DNA of 64,000 bases from positions 231,545-295,544 of the forward strand of contig NZ_LMOV01000028.1 of the NCBI RefSeq assembly GCF_001424265.1, given 5' to 3'. Below are positions 8,296-17,523 of this stretch, piece after piece. Each line of letters begins with the position of its first letter. The stretch's first letter is position 1. The position numbers and the translations under genes were made by a program. The notes beneath the pieces are model-generated. The model made no database searches and was not told the origin of the DNA. It saw only the letters and a list, made by a program, of their open reading frames with translations. This stretch comes from Acidovorax sp. Leaf160 (GTDB lineage Bacteria; Pseudomonadota; Gammaproteobacteria; Burkholderiales; Burkholderiaceae_C).

Positions 8296-9546
8296 TCAGA
8301 CCAGCTCGATGGCCATGGCCGTGCCTTCGCCGCCGCCGATGCACAGCGTGGCCAGGCCCCGCTGCAGGCCGCGCGCCTTGAGCGCATGGATCAGCGTGAC
8401 CAGGATGCGCGCGCCGCTGGCGCCGATGGGGTGGCCCAGCGCGCAGGCGCCGCCGTTCACGTTGACGATGTCGTGCGGAATGTTCAGCTCCTTCATCAGC
8501 GCCATGGGCACGACGGCGAAGGCCTCGTTGATCTCCCAGAGCTGCACGTCGGCCACGCTCCAGCCGGCCTTGTCCAGCGCCTTCTGCGTGGCGCCGACGG
8601 GCGCGGTGGAGAACCATTCGGGCGCCTGCGCGTGCGTGGCGTGCGACACCACGCGCGCCAGCGGCTGGCAGCCCAGCCGCGCGGCGGTGGAGGCGCGCAT
8701 CATCACCAGCGCGGCGGCGCCGTCGTTGATGCTGGAGCTGGACGCGGCGGTGATGGTGCCGTCCTTCTTGAAGGCGGGCTTGAGCTGCGAGATCTTGTCC
8801 AGCCGCGCCTTGGCCGGGCCTTCGTCGGTGGACACCACCGTCTCGCCGGCGCGGGTCTTGACGGTGACCGGCGTGATCTCGGCGGTGAAGGCACCGGAGG
8901 CCGTGGCGGCCTGGGCGCGCTGCACGCTGGCGACGGCGAAGGCGTCCTGCGCCTCGCGGGTGAACTGGTACTTGGCCGCGCAGTCCTCGCCGAAGGTGCC
9001 CATGCTGCGGCCGGGTTCGTAGGCGTCCTCCAGGCCGTCCAGCATCATGTGGTCGAAGATGCGGTCGTGGCCCATGCGGTAGCCGCCACGGCCCTTTTGC
9101 AGCAGGTAGGGCGCGTTGGTCATGCTTTCCATGCCGCCGGCCACGATCACGTCGTGCGTGCCGGCCAGCAGCAGGTCGTGCGCCAGCATGGCGGCCTTCA
9201 TGCCCGATCCGCACATCTTGCTGAGCGTGACGGCACCGGCGCTCTGCGGCAGCCCGCCCTTGAAGCCGGCCTGCCGCGCAGGCGCCTGGCCCTGGCCGGC
9301 CAGCAGGCAGTTGCCGAACAGCACCTCGCCCACGGCATCGGGCGCGACGCCGGCGCGCTCCACCGCCGCGCGGATGGCCGCGCCGCCCAGGTCATGCGCG
9401 GCGAGGCTGGCGAAGTCGCCCTGGAAGGCGCCCATGGGCGTGCGCGCGGCGCCGACGATGACGATGGGGTCGTCGTTCTGGCCCGGAGCGGAAGAAGAAG
9501 AGGAAAAAGAAGAAGCGGAAGCGGAAGCGGTGGTTGTCGAGGTCAT
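8296..9546 (-). CDS. Acetyl-CoA acetyltransferase (thiolase II)
   Basis: This cytoplasmic thiolase of 416 residues interconverts two acetyl-CoA and acetoacetyl-CoA, here probably the last step of leucine or short-chain catabolism. The acylated Cys is in KMCGSGMKA, the active-site His in [17 protein letters not shown] and the C-terminal Cys in LCIGGGEG. The start is set at 9546, where ATG overlaps the aceK stop by four bases (ATGA). This gives an unusual Ser-rich N-terminal extension of about 25 residues encoded by a purine-rich simple repeat; the usual thiolase start would be near [12 protein letters not shown]. The overlap implies translational coupling to aceK. Confidence 0.92.
   Translation of the reverse strand: MTSTTTASASASSFSSSSSAPGQNDDPIVIVGAARTPMGAFQGDFASLAAHDLGGAAIRAAVERAGVAPDAVGEVLFGNCLLAGQGQAPARQAGFKGGLPQSAGAVTLSKMCGSGMKAAMLAHDLLLAGTHDVIVAGGMESMTNAPYLLQKGRGGYRMGHDRIFDHMMLDGLEDAYEPGRSMGTFGEDCAAKYQFTREAQDAFAVASVQRAQAATASGAFTAEITPVTVKTRAGETVVSTDEGPAKARLDKISQLKPAFKKDGTITAASSSSINDGAAALVMMRASTAARLGCQPLARVVSHATHAQAPEWFSTAPVGATQKALDKAGWSVADVQLWEINEAFAVVPMALMKELNIPHDIVNVNGGACALGHPIGASGARILVTLIHALKARGLQRGLATLCIGGGEGTAMAIELV
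9485..9535. repeat. Simple GAA/GAG repeat coding for Ser/Ala tract
   Basis: A purine-only run (plus strand) of GAA, GAG and GCGGAA units encodes the Ser/Ala-rich N-terminus of the thiolase on the minus strand. Confidence 0.75.
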
Positions 9547-11408
9547 GCGGTGTCTCCTGCAGTCGGGATGGTCGGGTGGAGGGAGGTGGAAGCCACGGCG
9601 GCGGCGCCGCCCTGGAAGCGGCGCTCGGCGTCGTAGGGGAACACGTCGGACATCTGTCCGGCGCGGATGCGCTGCTGGTGCGCCTGCCAGAAGGCCGGGT
9701 CGAGCAGGTCGGCATGGTGGCGCATGAAGGCCTCGCGCACCGCGTCGTTGCCGAGCAGGAAGGGGCCGAAGGTTTCGGGGAACACGTCCCGCGGGCCCAC
9801 CGGCCACCACACCTCGCCGCTCATTTCTTCCTCGTCGTTGCGCGGCGCGGGCACGCGGCGGAACTGGCAGTCGGTCAGGTACTCGATCTCGTCGTAGTCG
9901 TAGAACACGACCTTGCCGTGGCGGGTGATGCCGAAGTTCTTCCACAGCATGTCGCCCGGGAAGATGTTGGCGGCGACCAGGTCCTTGATGGCGTTGCCGT
10001 ATTCGGTGACGCAGTGTTCGATCTGCCGGGCGGCCTGCGCGGCCTGAGCAGGGTGCGGGCCGGCGTCGAACGCTTCCTGCAGGTAGATGTTGAGCGGGAT
10101 CATGCGCCGCTCGATGTAGAGGTGCTTGATGATCACCTCGGTGCGGCCGTCGCCGTCGCGGTCGCTGATCTCCAGCTGGCTGGGGGCGAACTGCTCGATC
10201 TCGGCGATCAGCGCGTCGCTGAAGCGCTCGCGCGGGAAGGCGACCTCGCTGTATTCCAGCGTGTCGGCCATGCGGCCCACGCGGTCGTGCTGCTTGACCA
10301 GCAGGTACTTGGCCTTGACCTGCTCGCGCGTGGTGTCCTTCGGCGCCGGGTAGAAGTCCTTGATGAGCTTGAAGACGTACGGGAAGCTCGGCAGATCGAA
10401 CACCAGCATCACCATGCCCTTGATGCCGGGCGCGATGCGGAACGCGTCGCTGGAATATTTCAGGTGGTGCAGGAAGTCGCGGTAGAAAAGCGTCTTGCCC
10501 TGCTTGGCCAGGCCCAGCGCGTTGTACAGCTCGGCGCGGGGCTTTCTCGGCATCAGCCCGCGCAGGAAGCGCACATAGGCGCTGGGGATCTCCATGTCCA
10601 CCAGGAAGTAGGCCCGCGCGAAGCTGAAGAGCGCCAGCAGGTCGTCCTCGCCGAACAGCGCGGCGTCGATCACCAGCCCGCGGCCGCCCGGCGCATGCAG
10701 CAGCGGCAGCGCCATTGGAATCTCGGTGAAGCCGTTGATCAGCTTGCCGACCAGGTAGGCGCCCTTGTTGCGGTAGAACAGGCTGGACAGCACCTGGATC
10801 TGGAAGTTGGCGCGCAGCTTCATCGGCGCGATGTGCGGCTGCATGGCGGCCACCACGCGGGCCACGTCGCGCGGCAGGTCTTCGAAGCCGCATTGCAGGC
10901 CGAAGTCCTCCACGATGCGGCGCAGCGTCGCCGGCAGGCCCTCGCCCGCCGGGTAGTAGGCGCGGTAGGTGGGCAGCGCGCCGGGGTCGTCGTTGTCGAT
11001 GTATTCCGTGCTGGCCGCGGGCCGCACGAAGATGAAGTCGTTCTGGAAGTGCGTGCGGTGCAGGATCTTGGTGGTGACCGAATTGAAGAAGGTCTCGGCC
11101 AGTTCGGGCTGGAAGTGGCCCACCAGCAGCCCGATGTAGTGCAGCTTGGCCTGCTGCCAGACCTCCATCGGCTGGCGGCCGGCGTCGAACTCGTCGTCGA
11201 GCCGGCGCACGCATTCCTTGACGCGCAGGTCGTAGAACTCGATGCGCTCGCGCTGGGCGCGCTGCTGGCCGTGCCAGTCCTGCGCCTCGAAGCGCGCCTG
11301 CGCGCCGGCGGATGCGGCGCGGAACAGGCGGTAGTGGCGGTCGAAGCCATCCACCATCGCCTGGGCGATGCCCCAGGCGTGCGGCGAATCGAGGCGCTGG
11401 GGAAACAT
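9543..11408 (-). CDS. aceK: Isocitrate dehydrogenase kinase/phosphatase
   Basis: AceK phosphorylates and inactivates isocitrate dehydrogenase, and also dephosphorylates it, to set flux between the TCA cycle and the glyoxylate shunt. The 621-residue length is typical. Seen are the ATP-binding loop APGIKGMVM, the following [14 protein letters not shown] with the nucleotide-binding Lys, and the catalytic segment [14 protein letters not shown] followed by [12 protein letters not shown], all hallmarks of the family. The gene lies between carbonic anhydrase and thiolase and overlaps the latter by four bases. Placement in a leucine/isovalerate catabolic run makes sense because that pathway yields acetyl-CoA, on which growth needs the glyoxylate shunt; this link is inferred. 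Confidence 0.97.
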   Translation of the reverse strand: MFPQRLDSPHAWGIAQAMVDGFDRHYRLFRAASAGAQARFEAQDWHGQQRAQRERIEFYDLRVKECVRRLDDEFDAGRQPMEVWQQAKLHYIGLLVGHFQPELAETFFNSVTTKILHRTHFQNDFIFVRPAASTEYIDNDDPGALPTYRAYYPAGEGLPATLRRIVEDFGLQCGFEDLPRDVARVVAAMQPHIAPMKLRANFQIQVLSSLFYRNKGAYLVGKLINGFTEIPMALPLLHAPGGRGLVIDAALFGEDDLLALFSFARAYFLVDMEIPSAYVRFLRGLMPRKPRAELYNALGLAKQGKTLFYRDFLHHLKYSSDAFRIAPGIKGMVMLVFDLPSFPYVFKLIKDFYPAPKDTTREQVKAKYLLVKQHDRVGRMADTLEYSEVAFPRERFSDALIAEIEQFAPSQLEISDRDGDGRTEVIIKHLYIERRMIPLNIYLQEAFDAGPHPAQAAQAARQIEHCVTEYGNAIKDLVAANIFPGDMLWKNFGITRHGKVVFYDYDEIEYLTDCQFRRVPAPRNDEEEMSGEVWWPVGPRDVFPETFGPFLLGNDAVREAFMRHHADLLDPAFWQAHQQRIRAGQMSDVFPYDAERRFQGGAAAVASTSLHPTIPTAGDTA

Positions 11409-11451
11409 GGCGTGGCGGACGGCCGGCGGGCGCCCTGCGGTGGCGGCGGGC

Positions 11452-12114
11452 TTACTGCCCGCGCGAAGCCTTCGCCACGCCGTCGACGGCGGCGGCGTAC
11501 CGCTCTTCGAGCTGATCGCGGCCGCTGACGGTCATGTGCATGTCGTTGATGAGCCCGTCCTTGAGGCCATAGCACCAGCCATGCAGCGTCACCTGGTCGC
11601 CACGCTCCCAGGCGTCGGCCATCACCGTGGTCTGCGCCACGTTGATGACCTGCTCGATCACGTTCAGCTCGCACAGCACGTCATGCTGGAACGCCGGGTC
11701 GACGCCGTCGATGAGCTTGCGATGCCGGTCGCGCACGTCGGAAACGTGGCGGATCCAGTTGTCGGCCAGCCCCACCCGCATGCCGGTCAGGCCCGCCAGC
11801 ACGCCGCCGCAGCCGTAGTGGCCCACGACCATCAGGTGCTCGACGTGCAACTGGTCCACCGCGTACTGAATGGTGGAGAGGCAGTTCAGGTCGGTCGGCA
11901 CCACCACGTTGGCGACGTTGCGGTGCACGAACACCTCGCCCGGCTCCAGCCCGGTGATCTGGTTGGCCGGCACCCGGCTGTCCGAGCAGCCGATCCACAT
12001 GTACTTGGGCTTCTGCTGGGCCAGCAGGCTGGTGAAGAACCCCGGGCGGTCGCGCTCCATCTGGGCCGCCCACGCACGGTTGTGGACAAAGAGGTCGTCG
12101 ATGGAGGCGGGCAT
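11452..12114 (-). CDS. can: Beta-class carbonic anhydrase
   Basis: This zinc enzyme hydrates CO2 to bicarbonate in the cytoplasm. In the 220-residue protein the zinc ligands Cys43, His99 and Cys102 and the Asp45-Arg47 dyad (CSDSR and HYGCGG) are all present. The length and the C-terminal GWCYGLKDG fit the Can type. It lies 39 bp downstream of ivd and 43 bp upstream of aceK on the same strand. In leucine catabolism bicarbonate feeds methylcrotonyl-CoA carboxylase; that enzyme is not in this window, so the connection is inferred. Confidence 0.95.
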   Translation of the reverse strand: MPASIDDLFVHNRAWAAQMERDRPGFFTSLLAQQKPKYMWIGCSDSRVPANQITGLEPGEVFVHRNVANVVVPTDLNCLSTIQYAVDQLHVEHLMVVGHYGCGGVLAGLTGMRVGLADNWIRHVSDVRDRHRKLIDGVDPAFQHDVLCELNVIEQVINVAQTTVMADAWERGDQVTLHGWCYGLKDGLINDMHMTVSGRDQLEERYAAAVDGVAKASRGQ

Positions 12115-12153
12115 GCGCGGGTCACTTTCCTTGGGGTGTCGGGTTCGATGGGA

Positions 12154-13341
12154 TCAGCAGGTCTCGGCGAACAGCTCGCGGCCGATCAGCATGCGGCGGA
12201 TCTCGCTGGTGCCGGCGCCGATCTCGTAGAGTTTCGCATCCCGCCAGAGGCGGCCGAGCGGGAATTCGTTGATATAGCCGTTGCCGCCATGGATCTGCAC
12301 GCCCTCGCCCGCCATCCAGGTGGCCTTTTCGGCGCACCAGAGAATGACGGAGGCGCAGTCCTTGCGCACCTGGCGCACGTGGCCTTCGCCCAGCAGGTCG
12401 AGGTTCTTGGCCACGGTGTAGGCGAACGAGCGGCCGGCCTGCAGCACGGTGTACATGTCGGCGACCTTGCCCTGGATGAGCTGGAATTCGCCGATGCTCT
12501 GGCCGAACTGCTTGCGGTCGTGGATGTAGGGCACCACGTTGTCCATCACCGCCTGCATGATGCCCAGCGGCCCGCCGGTGAGCACCGCGCGCTCGTAGTC
12601 CAGCCCGCTCATCAGCACCTTGGCGCCGCCGTTCACCTGGCCCAGCACGTTCTCGGCCGGCACCTCCACCTCGTTGAAGACCAGCTCGCCCGTGTGGCTG
12701 CCGCGCATGCCCAGCTTGTCGAGCTTCTGCGCGACGGAAAAGCCCTTCATGCCCTTCTCGATCAGGAAGGCGGTGACGCCGCGCGCGCCCATTTCCGGCT
12801 CGGTCTTGGCGTAGACCACCAGCGTGTCGGCATCGGGGCCGTTGGTGATCCACATCTTGCTGCCGTTGAGCAGGTAGTAGCCGCCCTTGTCCTCGGCCTT
12901 CAGCTTCATGCTGATGACGTCGGAGCCGGCGCCGGGCTCGCTCATGGCCAGGGCGCCCACGTGTTCGCCGCTGATGAGGCGCGGCAGGTACTTCTGCTTT
13001 TGCGCCTCGGTGCCATTGCGGTTGATCTGGTTCACGCACAGGTTGCTGTGCGCGCCGTACGACAGGCCCACCGAAGCGCTGGCGCGGGAGATCTCCTCCA
13101 TGGCCACCATGTGCGCCAGGTAGCCCATGGCCGCGCCGCCGTAGGCTTCGGGCACGGTGATGCCCAGCACGCCCAGATCGCCCATCTTGCGCCACAGGTC
13201 CATGGGGAACTGGTCGCTGCGGTCGATCTCGCCGGCGCGCGGGGCGATCTCGGCCTGGGCGAAATCGTGCACCGCGTCGCGCAGGGCGTCGATGTCTTCG
13301 CCGAGCTGGAAGTTCAGGCCGGGCAGGGGATGGGCGCTCAT
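12154..13341 (-). CDS. ivd: Isovaleryl-CoA dehydrogenase
   Basis: This FAD-dependent dehydrogenase (395 residues) converts isovaleryl-CoA to 3-methylcrotonyl-CoA in leucine degradation, with ETF as electron acceptor. Diagnostic is the catalytic Glu inside GLDYERAVL, the position used by isovaleryl-CoA dehydrogenases rather than the C-terminal Glu, which is replaced here in [25 protein letters not shown] and [11 protein letters not shown] match the flavin region. An AAAGGAG Shine-Dalgarno sequence precedes the ATG. A palindromic operator at 13405-13426 lies between it and the MerR gene, so leucine-responsive repression is likely. It heads the leftward run with can and aceK. Confidence 0.95.
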   Translation of the reverse strand: MSAHPLPGLNFQLGEDIDALRDAVHDFAQAEIAPRAGEIDRSDQFPMDLWRKMGDLGVLGITVPEAYGGAAMGYLAHMVAMEEISRASASVGLSYGAHSNLCVNQINRNGTEAQKQKYLPRLISGEHVGALAMSEPGAGSDVISMKLKAEDKGGYYLLNGSKMWITNGPDADTLVVYAKTEPEMGARGVTAFLIEKGMKGFSVAQKLDKLGMRGSHTGELVFNEVEVPAENVLGQVNGGAKVLMSGLDYERAVLTGGPLGIMQAVMDNVVPYIHDRKQFGQSIGEFQLIQGKVADMYTVLQAGRSFAYTVAKNLDLLGEGHVRQVRKDCASVILWCAEKATWMAGEGVQIHGGNGYINEFPLGRLWRDAKLYEIGAGTSEIRRMLIGRELFAETC

Positions 13342-13404
13342 GGGTTGTCTCCTTTCGGGCTCGTCGGTGCGAGCGTGGTTCGGTCGGTGTCTATCGGTCC
13401 AGAG

Positions 13405-13426
13405 TTTACGTTGACGTAAACGTAAA
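13405..13426. promoter_or_regulatory. Probable LiuR operator upstream of ivd
   Basis: A 22-bp near-palindrome (TTTACGTT...AACGTAAA) mismatches at only one symmetric pair. Its 16-bp core differs by one base from the perfect palindrome at 13873-13888 in front of the MerR regulator. Two matching sites flanking the regulator and its neighbour indicate control of ivd by that regulator. Confidence 0.75.
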
Positions 13427-13428
13427 CC

Positions 13429-13854
13429 TCAATTATCTGCCAATTTCGGCTTGGGGGCCGCGGCCGGCTTGGCGGTCTTCTGCAGCAGCGCCCGCGCTTC
13501 CTTCTCGTGCTCCCGCACTTCGTCCAGATTGGCCTGCAGATCGGCCATCTGCTCCTCGAGCTGCTTGCGGTGCTGGCCCAGCACGTCCAGAAACCGGCGC
13601 AGCTGCACGCCCGTGTCGCGCGGGCTGTCGTAGAGGTCGATGATCTCCTTGGCCTCGGTCAGCGACAGGCCCAGGCGCTTGGCCCGCAGCGTGAGCCGCA
13701 GGCGGGTGCGGTCGCGCGGGCTGTACACGCGGTTGCGCCCGCCCGGGCCGGTGCGTTCGGGCTGCAGCAGGCCCATGTCTTCGTAGAAGCGCATGGCCCG
13801 GGTGGTCAGGTCGAATTCCTTGGCGAGGTCGCTGATGGTGTAGGTGGTGGACAT
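13429..13854 (-). CDS. liuR: MerR-family regulator of leucine/isovalerate catabolism (LiuR-like)
   Basis: This DNA-binding protein of 141 residues has an N-terminal winged helix (YTISDLAKEF, TTRAMRFYEDMGLL, RNRVYSPRDR) and a long dimerisation coiled coil near residues 75-125. The Cys residues of metal-sensing MerR proteins are absent, so a CoA ester is the more likely effector, as for LiuR. It lies directly upstream of ivd on the same strand, with one operator upstream of itself and one in the gap before ivd, which suggests autoregulation. The LiuR assignment rests on the neighbour and the operators, not on ligand residues. Confidence 0.85.
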   Translation of the reverse strand: MSTTYTISDLAKEFDLTTRAMRFYEDMGLLQPERTGPGGRNRVYSPRDRTRLRLTLRAKRLGLSLTEAKEIIDLYDSPRDTGVQLRRFLDVLGQHRKQLEEQMADLQANLDEVREHEKEARALLQKTAKPAAAPKPKLADN

Positions 13855-13872
13855 GGGGGCGTGGCGCTTATT

Positions 13873-13888
13873 ACGTTGACGTCAACGT
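13873..13888. promoter_or_regulatory. Operator upstream of the MerR gene (perfect palindrome)
   Basis: ACGTTGACGTCAACGT is a perfect 16-bp palindrome lying 19 bp before the MerR start codon. It shares its core with the site at 13405-13426. Confidence 0.75.
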
Positions 13889-13959
13889 CAATGCTAACGC
13901 AGACAACCCATGGGACGGAGAAGGCGCGCAGCCGCAAGCGTGCACGGCCCGATTCCACC

Positions 13960-13981
13960 TTAATGGATTTATTTCCATTAA
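13960..13981. promoter_or_regulatory. Probable operator of the XRE-cupin regulator
   Basis: Perfect 8-bp inverted arms TTAATGGA and TCCATTAA are separated by six bases and end ten bases before the start of the XRE gene. Position and symmetry suggest autoregulation. No clear Shine-Dalgarno sequence fits in the remaining space. Confidence 0.55.
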
Positions 13982-13990
13982 ACTGGATGC

Positions 13991-14614
13991 ATGGACATTC
14001 ACCTACGCATCGCCCAGCGCCTGCGCGAACTGCGCAGCGCGCGCGGCTACTCGCTGGAGGTGCTGGCCGAACGCAGCGGTGTCAGCCGCTCCAACATCTC
14101 GCTCATAGAGCGCGGCCAGAGCAGCCCCACGGCAGCCGTGCTCGACAAGCTGGCGATCGGGCTGAGCGTTGCGCTGGCCTCCTTCTTCGACGAGTCGGAG
14201 CGCGGCCCGGACGGTGCGCCGCCCTCCCCTCTTTGCCGCCACGCCGACCAGCCCACATGGAAAGACCCGGCTTCGGGCTACGTGCGCCGCAGGCTGTCAC
14301 CGTCGATGCCCTCCGCGCTGCAGCTGGTCGAAGTGGTGTTTCCTGCGGGGGCCCGGGTGGCCCTGGATTCGGCCGTGCACGACGCCGACATCCACCAACA
14401 GGTGTGGCTGCTGCAAGGCGAGATGGAACTGACGATCGGAGAGACCCCGTGGCGGTTGACGCAAGGGGACTGCCTCGCCATGCGGCTCGACCAGCCCATC
14501 GTGTTTCACAACCCCGGCAAGAAGCCGGCGCGCTACGTCGTGGCGCTGACCAACCTGGACAGCCGCGCCGGCCGTTTCCCCTCCATCACCCCGCCATCGA
14601 GGAACCCTTCATGA
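13991..14614 (+). CDS. XRE-family regulator with cupin domain
   Basis: This transcriptional regulator has 207 residues. The N-terminal helix-turn-helix (about 5-62) shows LRELRSARGYSLEVLAERSG and SRSNISLIERGQSSPT. The C-terminal half (about 110-190) is a small cupin with HQQVWLLQGEMELTIG and a second motif around the Asp-Cys-Leu turn and FHNPG, which probably binds a small effector. It overlaps the acetyltransferase gene by four bases (ATGA) and so is co-translated with it. An inverted repeat sits just before its start. The effector and other targets are unknown; this fusion type often controls a neighbouring amino-acid or amine modification gene. Confidence 0.9.
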   Translation: MDIHLRIAQRLRELRSARGYSLEVLAERSGVSRSNISLIERGQSSPTAAVLDKLAIGLSVALASFFDESERGPDGAPPSPLCRHADQPTWKDPASGYVRRRLSPSMPSALQLVEVVFPAGARVALDSAVHDADIHQQVWLLQGEMELTIGETPWRLTQGDCLAMRLDQPIVFHNPGKKPARYVVALTNLDSRAGRFPSITPPSRNPS

Positions 14615-15153
14615 CCGCCGTCGCCACCGCCTGTGCAGCCACCCTCCGCCGCCTGAACGCCCAGGAGGCGGCCCGCAGCCGCGAGGCGCTGGCCGATGTG
14701 CTGGTCGACTGCGTGGAAGGGGGCGCGTCGGTGAGCTTCATGGCACCCCTGCCGCGGGACAAGGCACTGCAGTTCTGGCAGGGCGTTGCCGAGAGCGTCG
14801 CGCGGGACGACCGCATCCTGCTGGTCGCCGAAAACCCGCGCGGAGACATTCTGGGCACCGTCCAGCTCATCACCGCCATGCCCGACAACCAGCCCCATCG
14901 CGCCGAGGTGGCCAAGCTGCTGGTGCATCGCAAGGCGCGCCGGCAAGGCCTGGCACGGCGGTTGATGCAGGCGATCGATGACGCGGCCCGCGCGGCGGGC
15001 AAGTCCGTGCTGGTGCTCGACACCGCGACGGGCAGCGATGCGGAGCGCCTCTACGAAACTGCCGGGTGGAGCCGCGTGGGCGTGGTGCCCGACTATGCGC
15101 TCATGCCCGACGGCGCCCCTTGCGACACCACGTTCTTCTACAAGCGTCTGTGA
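14611..15153 (+). CDS. GNAT-family N-acetyltransferase
   Basis: The 180-residue protein has the GNAT fold. The acetyl-CoA-binding motif A is VAKLLVHRKARRQGLARRL, followed by an Asp-Thr-Ala strand and LYETAGWSRVG as in motif B. The start codon overlaps the stop of the XRE-cupin gene and a GAGGA sequence lies upstream. Its regulator partner suggests it detoxifies or modifies a small amine or amino-acid analogue, but the substrate is not identifiable from sequence. Confidence 0.9.
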   Translation: MTAVATACAATLRRLNAQEAARSREALADVLVDCVEGGASVSFMAPLPRDKALQFWQGVAESVARDDRILLVAENPRGDILGTVQLITAMPDNQPHRAEVAKLLVHRKARRQGLARRLMQAIDDAARAAGKSVLVLDTATGSDAERLYETAGWSRVGVVPDYALMPDGAPCDTTFFYKRL

Positions 15154-15181
15154 GCCGCACGGCCCCGGGGGGGCCATCGGT

Positions 15182-16018
15182 TCAGGGGGCAGCGTCGCCG
15201 GCCGCCGCGGGCGCCCAGGGCAGCGTGTGGATCTCCTGCAGCAGCCGCGCCAGCGCAGCGCCCGCCGCGTCGACCACCGCCCGGCCCTTGTCTGCCGTGG
15301 CGCCGGCCGCATTGCCCACCGCGCCGCTGGGGTGGTAGTCCTGCATGGCCCAGCCCATCTTGGCGCTGCGGCCGTTGCCCAGGATGGCGAAGCGTTCGGC
15401 CCGGTCCTGCGAGGTGGAGCGCCAGCATTCGGCGTGCTCCATGCGCACGGTGTGCGGCGCCAGGTGCAGCATCATAGACGTCTCGATCTCGCCGGCATGG
15501 ATGCCGAAACGGTGCTCCTCCGCCGTGAACAGGCCCTGCACCGCATCGGGCAGCGGCAGGCTGAACCAGCTGGCGCTGTAGACCAGCAGGCCGCACTGCT
15601 GGCGCAGCTCGCGCGCCACGATGTCCATCACGCTGACCTGCCCGCCGTGGCCGTTGAGCAGCAGCAGCTTCTTCACGCCCGCGCGCGCCACGCAGGCGCC
15701 CAGCTCCGTCCAGAGTGCGATGAGGGTGGCGGGCGACAGCGTGAGGGTGCCCGCAAAGGCCGTGTGCTCGGTGGAAAAGCCCACGTTCTGCGGCGGCAGG
15801 AAGAGCGCCGGCAGGTCGGTGGGCAGCTGCGGCAGGGCGGCGTCGATCACCCCCTGCAGCAGCGTCGCATCGACCTGCAGCGGCAGGTGCGGGCCATGCT
15901 GCTCGATGGCCGCCACCGGCAGCACAGCCACCGTTTGCGCAGCCAGGCCCGAGGCCTGGGCCTGCGTGAAGTCGCGCGTGGAGAGGTCGGCCCAGAAGCG
16001 GGAGGGATGGTGCTGCAT
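15182..16018 (-). CDS. Creatininase-family amidohydrolase
   Basis: This enzyme of 278 residues belongs to the creatininase/FAPy-deformylase (ArfB-like) family of cyclic-amide hydrolases. The metal ligands are visible in IEQHGPHLPLQVD (Glu, His, Asp), LLLNGHGGQ (His) and HAGEIETS (Glu). The fold and metal site support hydrolysis of an amide bond, with two divalent metals expected. Its neighbours are the convergent acetyltransferase gene and the PepSY gene, whose stop is 33 bp further on; neither reveals a substrate. Creatinine use itself is not proven because many family members act on other amides. Confidence 0.88.
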   Translation of the reverse strand: MQHHPSRFWADLSTRDFTQAQASGLAAQTVAVLPVAAIEQHGPHLPLQVDATLLQGVIDAALPQLPTDLPALFLPPQNVGFSTEHTAFAGTLTLSPATLIALWTELGACVARAGVKKLLLLNGHGGQVSVMDIVARELRQQCGLLVYSASWFSLPLPDAVQGLFTAEEHRFGIHAGEIETSMMLHLAPHTVRMEHAECWRSTSQDRAERFAILGNGRSAKMGWAMQDYHPSGAVGNAAGATADKGRAVVDAAGAALARLLQEIHTLPWAPAAAGDAAP

Positions 16019-16051
16019 GCGGCGATGTTAGGGCAACACCGAACACGTCCC

Positions 16052-17515
16052 TCAGCGATTCAATGGGCTCGTTGCCGCCAGCCGCCGCTGCCACCACAGG
16101 TCCGCCGCCAGCACCAGCAGCAGCGACAGCCCCACCAGCGGGAACACCACGCCGCCCAGCGCCAGCAGCGCGGTGAGCCCGGCCAGCACCTCGGGCCGCG
16201 CCGGCAGCGGCGGCACGGCCAGGCCGCTGCCGCGGGGCCGGCGCTTCCACCAGGCGACGGCGCCGGTCACGCACAGCAGCACGATGGCCGCGCAGGCCAC
16301 CAGCAGACCCCACTGGTTGATGGCGCCGTACTGCTGGCCCAGGTGCACGTTGATGCCCCACTCCAGCGCCTGGCCGGCGGGGCCGTAGTCGGCGTAGCCC
16401 TGGTCCAGCAGCACGGCGCCGCTGTACTGGTCGATGTGCACCACGCGCTGGCGTGCCAGGTCCTCGGGGTAGGCCGACGCCGAGAACACGCCGCGGGCGC
16501 CGCGCGGCGGCGTCACGGTGTAGCCGGGCGCAAGGCCCAGGCGGCCCGCCACGGCCATCGCCGCATCCAGCGACAGCGGCGTGCCCAGCAGCGGTTCGTC
16601 CACCGCCGGCGCGGCGCCGCCGTGGCCCTCATGCCCTGCGTGCCCGTCATGCCCTTGTTGCGGGTTGCCCGGCACGCGGGCCTGCTGCAGCGTCCAGGGC
16701 AGGTGCGCGGCATCCGCCAACCGCTCGCCCGACAGGGGCAGCTGGACGCGCACGCCGGCCGGGTAGCCGAAGGCCTGTCCGTTGGCCCAGGCGTTCACCT
16801 GGTTGCCCCACAGGACCGACCAGGGCATGCCGGTGATCGCCAGGAAGGCCAGCACCAGCCCCACGGACACGCCGGTGATGGCATGCAGGTCGCGCCAGAA
16901 GACGCGCTGCCCCGGCCGGCCGCGCACCGTGACCACCCCGCCCCGCCCTCTGGCTTTGTCCTGGCCCCTGCCGCCGCGCGGCCACCATAGGTACAGGCCC
17001 GTGGCGACCAGCACCAGCGCCCAGCCGGCGGCCATCTCGATGAAGCCGCGCGCCACGGGGCCGAAATATTTCAGGCTGTGCAGCTGGCGCACCGTCCACA
17101 TCAGCGTGCCGCGCTCGGGCAGCTCGCCCAGCACGCGGGCGGTGGCCGGGTCCACATACACCGCCAGGCGCTCGCCCTGCGGCAGCGCCACGCCCACGCT
17201 GGCGGAATGCGCTGCGTCCGGCGCGGGCGTGTAGCGGAACCACTGCCCGCCGGGGTGCGCGGCCAGCGCGGCGCCGACGATGCGCCCGTGGGGCAAGGCG
17301 GCCTGCCCGGCCGAAGCGGCGGGCACGCCCAGCAGGTCGCGGTGGTACCAGCCGTCGATCTCCTTCTGGAACAGGAAGGCGCCGCCCGTCACGGCCAGCC
17401 AGATGAGAAAGGGCAGCACCAGCAGACCGGCATAGAAATGCCAGCGCCACACGGCGCGGTAGAGGCTGGGGGCCAGCGGGGACTGCAGGGTCGATGTCTC
17501 GGAGGTCGGGGGCAT
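16052..17515 (-). CDS. PepSY-associated transmembrane protein, metal/siderophore uptake type
   Basis: This inner-membrane protein has 487 residues and four to six helices (around 28-48, 160-177, 212-230, 400-420, 440-470). PepSY-like segments lie between them, and its first helix region WRWHFYAGLLVLPFLIW is typical of PiuB-type proteins. These are thought to reduce or process ferric-siderophore or other metal cargo. A His-rich loop (residues 289-298, five His alternating with Gly, Asp or Glu) lies in the large periplasmic segment and suggests metal binding. The ATG at 17515 is preferred over an upstream TTG. The gene begins 8 bp after the TonB receptor stop, so they form an operon. Confidence 0.88.
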   Translation of the reverse strand: MPPTSETSTLQSPLAPSLYRAVWRWHFYAGLLVLPFLIWLAVTGGAFLFQKEIDGWYHRDLLGVPAASAGQAALPHGRIVGAALAAHPGGQWFRYTPAPDAAHSASVGVALPQGERLAVYVDPATARVLGELPERGTLMWTVRQLHSLKYFGPVARGFIEMAAGWALVLVATGLYLWWPRGGRGQDKARGRGGVVTVRGRPGQRVFWRDLHAITGVSVGLVLAFLAITGMPWSVLWGNQVNAWANGQAFGYPAGVRVQLPLSGERLADAAHLPWTLQQARVPGNPQQGHDGHAGHEGHGGAAPAVDEPLLGTPLSLDAAMAVAGRLGLAPGYTVTPPRGARGVFSASAYPEDLARQRVVHIDQYSGAVLLDQGYADYGPAGQALEWGINVHLGQQYGAINQWGLLVACAAIVLLCVTGAVAWWKRRPRGSGLAVPPLPARPEVLAGLTALLALGGVVFPLVGLSLLLVLAADLWWQRRLAATSPLNR

Positions 17516-17523
17516 GGCGGCTC

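Noticed and set aside
8296..11214. A 972-codon fusion protein of thiolase with an N-terminal extension
   Set aside because: The extension is an antiframe shadow of aceK; the thiolase starts at the ATGA overlap at 9546.
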